Below, in pieces: positions 55,601-64,000 of a stretch of 64,000 nucleotides of DNA. Position 1 is the stretch's first letter, and each line of letters starts with the position of its first letter. Source of the stretch: Lithospermum erythrorhizon (Eukaryota > Streptophyta > Magnoliopsida > Boraginales > Boraginaceae); NCBI GenBank assembly GCA_019722365.1, contig JADFUC010000398.1, forward strand, positions 372,001-436,000, in the 5' to 3' direction. The notes beneath the pieces are model-generated. The model did not search any database. It saw only the letters and a list, made by a program, of their open reading frames with translations, and was not told the origin of the DNA. The position numbers and the translations under genes are program-made.

Positions 55601-57885
55601 TATCTCCACTTGATGGTCAGAATAGTTGAGAGCAAGAATCTTATCATTGATGGCCTGTCAAGTTCAAACCTTCCATCACAATTAAAATAAAAGAGTTTCA
55701 ACGACCACTGTTCCTTAATTAACTACTTACTTAAATAAGTTCAGCAAATTTAATTTTCTCAAGCCACTAAGTCAGTTACACAACCATTCAAGAACAATTT
55801 TCTCAGGGAATCTAAGTCGGTTATCCAATCACTCCAATACATAGTTACAGGATTCGCTCAACTAGGAGGCAGCCTCCGATCCGGGGTCGATCATTCCGAA
55901 TCGCCGGACAATTCGGTCGGAGTCGGCCATGAACAGCGACTCAAGCTTTGTTTCCGGAGACCCATAGCCGGACCTACCCTAAAGGTCTGAAAAGAAAAGA
56001 GGGGAGAAAGAAAAGAAAAGAAGAAAGGAGAAGAAAATAAAAGATGAAGAAGGGGGAAGAAAAGAGAAGTTGTTGCAGAGAGGGGAGAAGGAGAAGAAAA
56101 GAGAAGAGAATTAGGTTTTAGATTTTTAAAACGGGCTGGATCATTTTAAAATATGGGCTGGATCATTCCTAATGTCTTTTACATATTCATTTAATACAAT
56201 AAAAATATATTGTTAATTGTACTTTAATTTAACATAAAATATAAACAATCAATTCAATAATTAATATCAAAGTATTTGAATCTGATATTTTACTCATCAC
56301 TTCAAACTTCAAAGCATTGGTACAATACAATACTAATAAGATAATTAATACCAAATGTACATTCACTAGGATATTTACACTATAAATTAACTAATACAAA
56401 ATATATGAAAAACTCTTCAAATAAAATTATATTTATCAAGCTTCGAAACTATCGTTCCGAATACATGAATATACCCCCCTCCGTTCCGGATTCCCCTAAA
56501 CTGGCGAACTCCATTCCCGTTCCATGTTCCGGAGCGTTCCCCATTCCAGGTGACTATGCTCCAGTTCATATGAAAAAAAAATGTTTAGCTCTTATACTTA
56601 AATGTTTGAAGTAATTTCGGCACATGTATATACTATGTACTAACAAAATCCCCCTGTTTGAATTTCAATGAGTTAATTTCTATATTATTTCACTCTAATA
56701 CGATATTACAGTTTTACCAACTTGTATTAGAATCCAGAATCTTTTACTAAAACTCATACTCCCCTCCAATCCCCTTTAATAGTCGTTTAATATCCTGCTT
56801 TATCCATATCAGTTGACGTTTTATGCTTCCCAATACAAAAGTTGGTTTTCCATTCCCTTTTTACTCCTACTCTTTTATTACTAATTTATGATACTTTGCA
56901 GAGTAATCATACTAGTCCTTCCGTACAGTCATAGCTATCTCCAAAGTTCATTCTTCTCAACCTATCCACATGTGATGTTAGTTCTGCAACAATGATTAGA
57001 TTACAAAGGGTAAAAGAGTAATTTTGATTCATTTATTAATATGTGTGTTCTAGCCTTCAACGACTATCAAAGTGAACTGGAGGGAGTATTTTCTTTCTAC
57101 AAAGATATAAAGTGGATCAAAACAAAGTCAATTATGCAAACTCAAAATATCTTGTTCAAATTGAAACAAATACTATTCGTAATCCCAGAAAAGTAAAAAT
57201 ATATTTATAAACACAATAACAAAACTGAGAAATTAATCACACCCAGTGATATCCCCCCCCATGCATGGTAAATTTTTTAAACTTAAACATAGAGATTCCC
57301 CTACAGTCAACTTCATTAGGAAACACAAAAAACATGGGGAATGGAAACAATAGAACAATATAATATAAAGCATACACTCATTGTCGTGGTGATGCTCATG
57401 GATCCATCGTCCTCTTGACGGCCAAGCTTGCTATTATCCTGATAAAACTTGTGGACCAAAGCGGGTGAATGGCACAGTATGTGATAATACTGCTGCACGA
57501 AAGCATTTGCGACCTGAATCAAGAAAAGAAATACAATTTATTAAGACCCAAATACTAACAACATTAAATTAATCTATTTAATGTAGAACATACAAGTCAA
57601 AGCATATACGGAGAATGTATTAACTTCCTCCGTATCAAAATATTGTCCAGTTAAGAATTTTTATGGTTGATTTTTAAAATCTCAAAGTTTTATTCCTTTT
57701 GACCGATTAAAATCAGACCAGTCACTCTTTCGAGACTGAGGGAGCATTAAAAACTAAACCTTTTCAATCCATACCAAGTAAAGCAAAAACCTAGTTCAAC
57801 AAAATTATAATAAAAACAGAATATTCAATAGACTCGAACGTAAACTTACAACTTGAGCAGGGACAGGTTCTGCGGCAGCCTCCAT
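52652..57885 (-). CDS. G3BP-like protein (NTF2 domain + RRM + RGG tail), 460 aa, nine coding exons
   Basis: Exons in transcription order: 57,885-57,850, 57,513-57,376, 55,654-55,369, 55,276-55,047, 54,858-54,690, 54,589-54,468, 54,395-54,336, 53,200-53,134 and 52,926-52,652. The total of 1,383 nt closes in phase. G3BP proteins are cytosolic RNA-binding scaffolds of stress granules. Residues about 10-137 form the NTF2-like dimerisation domain (VANAFVQQYYHIL, QTFFLAPQEIGFFVLNDMFRYV). An acidic, Pro/Ser-rich linker follows. An RRM lies at about 289-362, with RNP2 SIYIKGLP and RNP1 GFCFGFVEF. The C-terminal 90 residues are Gly/Arg-rich (GGGGNSRGR, RGRGNYGGGRGY). The introns after exons 5 and 8 must use GC donors to keep frame. 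Introns 1 and 2 host Stowaway-like MITEs. A 5'-UTR intron (58,518-57,888) is likely. The initiator ATG context GTGATGG and the family N-terminus support the start. Confidence 0.93.
52927..53133 (-). other. GC-AG intron (before the RGG exon of the G3BP-like gene)
   Basis: The donor TCAAGAG|GCAAGTTG fits the GC-donor consensus AG|GCAAGT. The acceptor is TTCCTGCAG. The alternative GT four bases downstream gives an early stop in the RGG exon. Confidence 0.8.
54588..54689 (-). other. GC-AG intron (after exon 5 of the G3BP-like gene)
   Basis: The donor is GAAGAAG|GCATGT and the acceptor TTTTGCAG|CTGAT's preceding CAG. Using the next GT (three bases on) leads to a stop in the following exon, while the GC donor joins GAA GAA G|CT GAT and gives the expected RRM start. 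The exact intron is 54,689-54,590 on the minus strand. Confidence 0.75.
55860..56160. repeat. Purine-rich block in intron 2 of the G3BP-like gene
   Basis: About 120 bases (55,985-56,110) are almost pure A/G, built of GAAAAG, GAGAAG and GGGGAG words. They follow a GC-rich stretch with CCGGA/TCCGG words (55,868-55,980). GGGCTGGATCATT is repeated at 56,133 and 56,155. It appears to be inserted material; further CCGTTCCGGA-type words at 56,450-56,545 may belong to it. The element class is unknown. Confidence 0.5.
56759..57086. mobile_element. Stowaway MITE in intron 2 of the G3BP-like gene
   Basis: TA dinucleotides flank it (56,757-56,758 and 57,087-57,088). The left end is CTCCCCTCCAATCCCCTTT then AATAGTCGTT. 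The reverse complement of the right end is CTCCCTCCAGTTCACTTTG then ATAGTCGTT. The CTCCCTCC start, TA target and terminal repeats near 28 bp are diagnostic of Tc1/Mariner Stowaway elements. The interior is AT-rich and non-coding. Confidence 0.85.
57623..57745. mobile_element. Short Stowaway-like MITE in intron 1 of the G3BP-like gene
   Basis: Left end CTTCCTCCGTATCAAAATATT. Reverse complement of the right end CTCCCTCAGTCTCGAAAGAG. Length about 120 bp. The terminal repeats match the Stowaway pattern imperfectly and the flanking TA is not exact, so this is an older copy. Confidence 0.65.
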
Positions 57886-57887
57886 CA

Positions 57888-58518
57888 CTGATCGAAAAGA
57901 TCAAATTTTTCTCACTCACAACCTAAGATTACACAAACCCAAAATCATTAAAATAGTCAACACTTCAACATACACTAGCATAAAATAAAAATCACAATTT
58001 TATTTAAAAAAACATGAAATTACAAATACCATACACATACACTCATAAAGAATTGAAAGTTCAAGTAATCCCAAAACTACCTAACGATATAACAAACCCA
58101 AAATCCTTAAAAGGGTCAACACTTAAACATACGCTAGCATAATAATATTCAAATTTTTTTTAAACAGAAAATTATAAATAATAAACACATAAATATACAG
58201 AATTATAATTATAAGTAATCCCAAAAAACCCAAATCGTTAAAATGGTCAACACTTTTCAACATACACTAACATAAAATAAAAATCACAATTTTTTTAAAA
58301 CATGAAATTATAAATAATAAACACTTAAATTATACATAATTAAAATTAAAAATGACCCAAAAGCTACAAATTTTTGTCGAATAAAACAAACCCAAAATCC
58401 TTAAAATGGTAAAACTTGAACATAAACTCACATAAAAAAACAAGAAATTATAAATAATGAATATTTATTGAATATGGTAAAGAGAAGTTGATGGAATATT
58501 GTTTAGTGATTGAACAAC
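57888..58518 (-). other. Probable 5'-UTR intron of the G3BP-like gene
   Basis: On the minus strand a donor TGACAGAG|GTTGTT at 58,518 and an acceptor TCGATCAG at 57,888, two bases before the ATG, would join a leader exon to the first coding exon. It contains three imperfect copies (near 57,940, 58,095 and 58,230) of a 40-50 bp unit with CCCAAAATC.TTAAAA.GGTCAACACTT.AACATA. Confidence 0.5.
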
Positions 58519-58600
58519 CTCTGTCAGAAGAATCAAAGGGAGTATCAGGTGGAGATCTAGGGTTTTGGAGGGGGGAAGACTGAGACTCAATAATTCAAGG
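58519..58600 (-). promoter_or_regulatory. Leader exon / core promoter of the G3BP-like gene with telo-box
   Basis: The minus strand carries a pyrimidine tract (CTTCCCCCCTCC) and AAACCCTA (58,565-58,558), a telo-box often found just after the start of transcription in plant genes for translation and RNA-binding factors. This is consistent with a TSS near 58,590. Confidence 0.5.
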
Positions 58601-58619
58601 GAATTTAATCATTTATAGT

Positions 58620-59957
58620 TTGCCAATCATAAAAAATCCCATGAGCATTAGGAAATCCAATTTAATGGGCGTTTTTGGATCAAGTTAAGTATTGTTATTG
58701 GTCCGATTAGGTTGACATTCTAGAAGATCGAATCGGATTGGATCGGTATCTTTACCTGCTTAAAATTTTGGATCATCACTGAACTCATAGCTTACCGAAT
58801 AGATATTAGGTCCTGGTTTTCAATCGGGCGTCAGATGGGTCTCATTTAATTCAAAATTTTGGGCATTTTGGCCCGAAATTTTTATACTTGGTGATTTTAG
58901 ATATTTCGATGCAGATTTTGGGTATTTCGGTCTGGATTTTAATTATTTTCAACATATATCCAAAATTTTGGGTATTTGTCGGATTACCAGTTCAGGTCTA
59001 ATCGAGTATTGGTTAAAAAATAACAGTTCCCGAACCGATAAAGCTAATCCGATTTTTTGCTGGTTTCTAGTTTACCCGTACCACTAAAAGCAATAATCAA
59101 GTTTGGACCATCATTTATTTTTAGTCATAATATGAAAAGTTACAATAAAACAATACAAAGTATAATTTAATATTTAATACAAAATAATTTATGGTAACAG
59201 TTTTACACGAAAACATTAAAAATCTCAATTAAAATGAACTCGAGGAAGTATAATTTTTTTTTAGTATGAATCATCTACAACCCTAGATAGGTATATTTTC
59301 GGTTCGTTTCGGTCGGTTTTTTCAGTTCTTTTTTAAACCGATTCTATCGGTTTTTTAAATATACGAACAATTTCAGTTCGAAATTAATTCGGTTTGAATC
59401 GGTTCGGTTGGTGTCGGTTTTCATGCTTAGCTGGTTCGGTTCGATCAGTTTTTTGGTTTTATAATAATATTAATATAAAAAGTGCATGATTTGAAATTAA
59501 AATAAAATACACATAAATTTAACCACATATACCAAATGCTTGATATATTGTAGAAAGTAGTTTAAACAGACTGCTTATAAATAGATTGTTTTCAAACACA
59601 TGCACAATAATAGATACAACTTCCAAACAAATTACTAACACATGCATAATAGTGGTAAATTACTAAGAGATGACTAAAAATATCACAAATATAAATATTT
59701 TAAACAAAATATATATACCGGTTCGGTTTGGTTAGGTTTATGTTAAAACCGTGACGATTAATTTTAATCGATTTGATTTTCTTTTTTCTGAGTTTCGTTT
59801 AGGTCTCATTTTTGACCAAATCGGTAAAATTCGTTTTAGGTTCGGTCGATTTTTTAGTTTAGTAGGCAAATGACATCCACAACCACACAGATTAAGAATC
59901 GACAAATATTCTTATTTCCTCTGTTGTAAATTTTTTGTCACGGTTTGGTAGACTACT
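58620..59957. repeat. Intergenic DNA rich in degenerate TCGGTT/GGTTCGG words
   Basis: Between 58,690 and 59,850, words such as CGGTTCGG, TTCGGTTCG, AATCGGTTCGG and ACCGATTC recur on both strands in the company of AT-rich DNA. No gene or bounded element was found. Confidence 0.5.
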
Positions 59958-60790
59958 GTTGGAAATATGAGATATTGAATCACCGTAAATATGTTGAATA
60001 ATTTGAATTTCTTAGGTTACTTTCGTTGTAAATATAAGTTCAAATATATCTTCGATTGTTGAATGATTAATATTAAATTAAATCGCATTGGCATTAGAGA
60101 TTCTGATAGACTGCGAGGTCTCTCGTAATCTATATATTAATAGATGTTAGATTAACATAAATTAATATATTCTTTCTTGTCCCCAGTCAGTATAAGAAGT
60201 CGCCTTTATGACAACAAAGGTCAGCCCATATTATAGTATAGCTTACCGAGGTTAAAGTGTATAAGAAAATATTGGGCGAAATTTTAATTATGGAATTTCA
60301 CACTAGGCATGCGGAAATTAACAAGAATAATTGGAGTTTTTAGAATGTTCTTACAGGTGCCTAAAATGTAGGGCTTAAAGCTATATAAAAGGGAGTTAAG
60401 TTGATTGTTTCTTTAGCTGTTTATGTCGATTGGCTATCGTCTTTTAGAGAAAAGATGAAAGCCAACTCTACTATAAGCGCCGTTCGACCAAATCACGAGA
60501 AGAAGAAAAACCTTTGGTACGTTCGGGCCACCTCGTAAGTATTTTGTTCAACTTTAATTGTTACAATAAAGCAGAATGAATGGTTTGATCGATCGTTGGT
60601 GTGGGTAGTCTTTAAAAACCGGCCCTCTTTCGGTTGTTCGAGACGCCATAAATTTTGTTAATTTCTGGCTTGAGGTGTATTAATGCATGTCTCTAATTAA
60701 ATTATTATTTTATAATGCAAGTAGGGATTCTTGATGTCAGTTTAGATAAGCTGTTATTTAATTCATCACTTCTTTCAGCTCAACGGCATA
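59958..60790 (+). mobile_element. Probable solo LTR or LTR fragment (copia type)
   Basis: It starts TGTTGGAAATATGAGATATTG, contains a TATA box (GCTATATAAAAGGGAG, about 60,380) and GACAACAAAGGTCAGCCCA-type sequence, and then a leader-like stretch. No partner LTR, PBS or PPT was seen, and the right boundary is a guess. The sense of transcription is inferred from the TATA box. Confidence 0.5.
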
Positions 60791-61776
60791 AACCCTAAAA
60801 ATAAGGTTCGACTCGATTTAACAAGTGTCGAGTCGAGTTCAGACATTGTAGGGTTCGATCACGTTAGACTCGTGAGAGTAACAACGTTGTATATTTATTA
60901 GCTAGACTTGCTATTGATATGTTGAGTAGTTTTATTTGAGATAATGCTTTTTCGTTATCCTCTTGAAGGCTATTGTTGGACTAGAGAAGGAAAACATCTC
61001 ATATGTAACTAGTCTATTATCCATTGTCACCATGTATTTAAGTCTGTATCAATAAAAATGCTTGCTCGAATAAAAAGAAAAAATGAGATACCTTTTACTG
61101 AGATGTTCTGAACAAATATGAGTATTTAACATGTAGGATAGAGTTGTTATTGAGCCAAATGGTTCAAGTTTTGCTATAATTGGATCGATCTGATTCTAAA
61201 CCGAATAAATCTTAAATTTGATTCGGTATAAATTTAAATCCGAATATAGACTCGATATTGAATGGAAATCGGATACGCAAATCGACTCGATACTGATCAA
61301 AACTAATTGAAATTCTATAGGCTATAGTCATAGTCATTCTTAGAATCAATTTCTCTAATCTTTTTCAGTTTCATAATACTAAAATCATTCACTCCAAATA
61401 TAGAATTAATCATCTGAAATAATTGAAGGTGCGCATGCTCGAAAAATATGAAAGCAATCGCGATACTTGATCGGCGAAATTAAAGCTTTTTGGGATATCG
61501 CGGAGGAGTTAATCGTGAGATGCGTGATTGATTGGGGCCCAGAGAACTTTCGCTTTTAGCAGCTTGTCTGAAGTCATTACTTTACGAAAGTGACATAGCT
61601 ACGTCATGGCTACAGTTTTTTCTGAAACTGAAATTTATGGCCAGTAACACCACGGTGCACATACCAAATCCTACAAAGTCCTTAACATATCAAGAAAACA
61701 ACTATTTACCAAAAAACTAATACAGAAGTCCACAACAAATTGAGCTCACTGATACTCAATTACTAATGAACAAAAT
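60791..61776. other. Intergenic DNA downstream of the membrane-protein gene
   Basis: No ORF with recognisable content. It includes the 3' UTR of the minus-strand gene ending at 61,777. Positions 61,180-61,280 again carry ATTCGAT-like repeated words. Confidence 0.5.
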
Positions 61777-63099
61777 TTAAGCAAATTGAAGAGCTTCTCC
61801 ATTGTTATTATGCACTTTCTTGCTATGCTTACTTGTTTTATGCATCCATCCAAACCCTTTTACAGCCTTAGAAATCTTGGCAAGATTTCTCCTTCCAACT
61901 CCCAAATTCATCTTAGAAGTTGATAATTTAAATGCATGTAAACAACATAGATGACCACCAAAATCATCATCTTCCTCTTCGTCATCTTGTCCATATTCAT
62001 ACTTCCCTTTCTTGGATTTTGATGATTCCATTTTCTTTGTTTCTTTTTTGGTATTTGGATTCATTGGTTCCAATTCATCATATTTCTCCCATAGTGAATC
62101 CATACCTTCAATTCCCTCAATGTTGCTACTATTATGTTTCTCTTCAAATAACTTGCATGCAAGTGTGCTTCTCCACTCCCTTTCCTTCCTCATTGATCCA
62201 TATCTCCCCAAATCACGACCCGTTTGTCGAAAAACGTCGTCGTTTGAAGTTAATTCAATGTTAGTTTCTGTTTTATTGTTGTTGGTAGTTGTACATTGTC
62301 TCATTGACTGTGAATTCTTACTCTTTGAGATAGAATGCCTCCTGGAATTGTCATATTGGACAACCTCAACTAACTGTTCTGCATTTTTTTCGCCAAATGT
62401 TCGATTTTGATTGATCTCTATCTGAACTGTCTTGATTTCTTCATTGCAAGCTTTGAACACAGACTCCTCTTGTTTTTTCAAGAAGCCTTCAAACTTTTTT
62501 ATTACAGATTTGATGTTTTTCAACTGAGTGTCATCAATTGATGAACCTTGTTCCAAATTAGTGTCCACTTTTAAGACCTCCTCTGTCTTAACAGAGCATT
62601 CTTGTTCATCATCCTCTAAAATCTTTACTACAGAAGATTCAACAGTTTGAAGAATCTTTTCTTGAGGGTATTCCTCTGAAACATCAACATGGTTTCCTCG
62701 TTCATCGATTATCGACGTATTGAAAACTATTTTATACATTTCAAGAGCCTCCAATGAGTGAAAATCCTCTTCTTCATCATTAGTATTGTGTTGCAATATT
62801 TTTGAAACAGCATCATAAGCTGATAGTAGATAATTTGCCTTCACATTGGAAGAATGAGTACCAAACAACGTGTCCTTTACGAAGCCCGGAGAAATGGCGG
62901 TGAAAAGGGAGATGATAAGAAGTGAGGTTGTGATGAAGAGGGGGGAGAGAAATGATAGGATTTTGAGGATGCAAGGTGTGAAAAATAATAAGTAGAGGAT
63001 ATATAAAGGGTATGCATGAAGAATGGATGATAAGGTTATTAGAGCATTTAGGACTAGATTGAAGAATTTGTTCTTGGTTATGGCTAGTAAGTTAGCCAT
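61777..63099 (-). CDS. Plant-specific membrane protein of unknown function, 440 aa, single exon
   Basis: No introns are needed. The start is the first ATG (63,099), after a purine/pyrimidine-rich leader. Residues about 12-72 are strongly hydrophobic and form two or three membrane segments (LVLNALITLSSILHAYPLYI; ILSFLSPLFITTSLLIISLF). Residues 100-330 are acidic, charged and probably disordered. The C-terminal part has short blocks that I recall as conserved in uncharacterised plant homologues: RKEREWRSTLACKLFEEKH (about 310-328), EGMDSLWEKYDELEP (340-354), and the tail LCCLHAFKLSTSKMNLGVG followed by RRNLAKISKAVKGFGW. An acidic run (DDEEEDDDF) precedes the tail. The tail is basic. Topology suggests an N-terminal membrane anchor with a long cytosolic tail. 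Function unknown; neighbours give no hint. Confidence 0.85.
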   Translation of the reverse strand: MANLLAITKNKFFNLVLNALITLSSILHAYPLYILYLLFFTPCILKILSFLSPLFITTSLLIISLFTAISPGFVKDTLFGTHSSNVKANYLLSAYDAVSKILQHNTNDEEEDFHSLEALEMYKIVFNTSIIDERGNHVDVSEEYPQEKILQTVESSVVKILEDDEQECSVKTEEVLKVDTNLEQGSSIDDTQLKNIKSVIKKFEGFLKKQEESVFKACNEEIKTVQIEINQNRTFGEKNAEQLVEVVQYDNSRRHSISKSKNSQSMRQCTTTNNNKTETNIELTSNDDVFRQTGRDLGRYGSMRKEREWRSTLACKLFEEKHNSSNIEGIEGMDSLWEKYDELEPMNPNTKKETKKMESSKSKKGKYEYGQDDEEEDDDFGGHLCCLHAFKLSTSKMNLGVGRRNLAKISKAVKGFGWMHKTSKHSKKVHNNNGEALQFA

Positions 63100-64000
63100 T
63101 TTTTGTTCAGTAGATGGATCAAGAAAATGGAGGGAAGAGGGAGGTGGGGGGTGGGGGTTGTTGTTTAGGAGGGAATTGAAGAAAATGGAAGAGGGTAAGA
63201 TATGTAGATGAAGAATCTTGATTTGCTTTCACCTTTTCATAAAGTCAGGAGGAGTGATTATGGTAATGGTAATCAATGCTGCGTGACTAAAGGAAATAAT
63301 TATTGCTCGTATCATTATTTGGGGATAAGTTTGTCGTTCGACAGATTGGGCTCGGGAGCTAAAGTCACACCGACAGTAGTAAAGAAATTAAAATATTTAT
63401 TTTAACAAGAGTATTTGTAAATGTAGTGTTTGAGAAAGTTTTATTTATGGTAAAATAATCATTTTATTACTTTTAAACATTGTTTCGGTGTGGATTTAGT
63501 CCTACTCGATTGGGCTCTTGATGTTTTACTCGTACAATATTTCATTTCATTTATCATGTTTTGTTATGATATAAATTATAAACACGTTTTTTTATATATA
63601 AAAGCCGTATTTAATTCTAGGAATTTCGATTAAAACTTAAATCGTTATAAGTAATATTAGTGTCACTAGACTAATCCTAATGGTATAAATTATAAACACG
63701 TTATGAATGATATTCAAACATACGAAATATAAAATATATATTAGCATATAATACTACAAAATTAGGATCTAAGAGAATAGTTGTTACTTACTACTAACAT
63801 AGTGTTGGGTTTTACGAATTAAAATAATAATTATTTAATCGATAAAGGGAGGCTACGAATTATAAAAGCGATAGTGTCGGAGATTTAGTATGTACACTTA
63901 CACTTTGAAGTTGCGGCGAATATGGCCAGGAGGAGGCAGTGGCCAAAAAGTAGGTTATGCTTTTAGAATAGTTAGCGATTGATCAGCCTTATCGGTTTTC
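63100..64000. other. Upstream region of the membrane-protein gene, window end
   Basis: The first about 100 bp (minus strand CCCCCACCTCCCTC-rich) are the likely 5' leader. The rest is AT-rich DNA without a supported gene. A small plus-strand frame at 63,208-63,405 shows no recognisable motif. Confidence 0.5.

Noticed and set aside
61932..62410. Two plus-strand frames of 110 and 132 codons opposite the membrane-protein gene
   Set aside because: Antisense shadows of a well-formed 440-codon gene. They are hydrophobic/Ser-rich only because the sense strand is acidic.

Overview
The window is nuclear DNA from a flowering plant, most likely a eudicot. It is AT-rich, has GT-AG (and a few GC-AG) introns of plant size, Ty1/copia LTR retrotransposons that use the initiator-tRNA-Met primer site, Stowaway-type MITEs and tRNA-derived SINEs. 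Nothing bacterial, organellar or viral-episomal is visible.

Layout. Positions 1-20,000 are almost entirely decayed mobile DNA. They hold a tandem LTR structure (2,271-6,560), a minus-strand copia 3' end (about 6,720-9,110), a plus-strand copia RNase H end with its LTR (9,121-9,790), a large Ty3/gypsy-like LTR repeat (about 9,857-13,300) carrying a SINE, a second SINE, a 1.2 kb inverted-repeat element (16,324-17,551) and a copia fragment (17,640-19,790). Positions 20,356-23,960 hold a CC-NB-LRR disease-resistance gene. Its N-terminal 790 codons are intact, but its LRR part is broken by a frameshift, a stop and a second frameshift. Positions 24,000-48,300 are again mobile-element territory. They contain a second copy of the gypsy-like LTR (27,997-29,760) and a degenerate minus-strand copia element with both LTRs (about 35,700-43,682), next to a further internal fragment that looks like the same family.

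The right end is the gene-rich part. An ERD2-like (ER-lumen retention receptor family) gene with six coding exons lies on + (48,453-51,257, 274 aa). It converges tail to tail on a G3BP-like stress-granule gene (NTF2 + RRM + RGG) with nine coding exons on - (52,652-57,885, 460 aa; leader exon near 58,520-58,590). A single-exon plant-specific membrane protein of unknown function (440 aa) lies on - at 61,777-63,099. I rebuilt both spliced models by eye from splice sites, reading phase and family similarity, and all exon phases close. The neighbours show no pathway link: this is an ordinary plant chromosomal neighbourhood, not a gene cluster.

Most worth a second look are: an 89-bp block identical between two otherwise diverged LTR copies and able to form a hairpin; a SINE insertion with a 14-bp target duplication and a visible empty site in the sister repeat; three GC-AG introns, two of them in the G3BP-like gene; Stowaway MITEs inside the G3BP-like introns; and the recently broken NLR. 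I did not find convincing evidence of a wholly new biological system.
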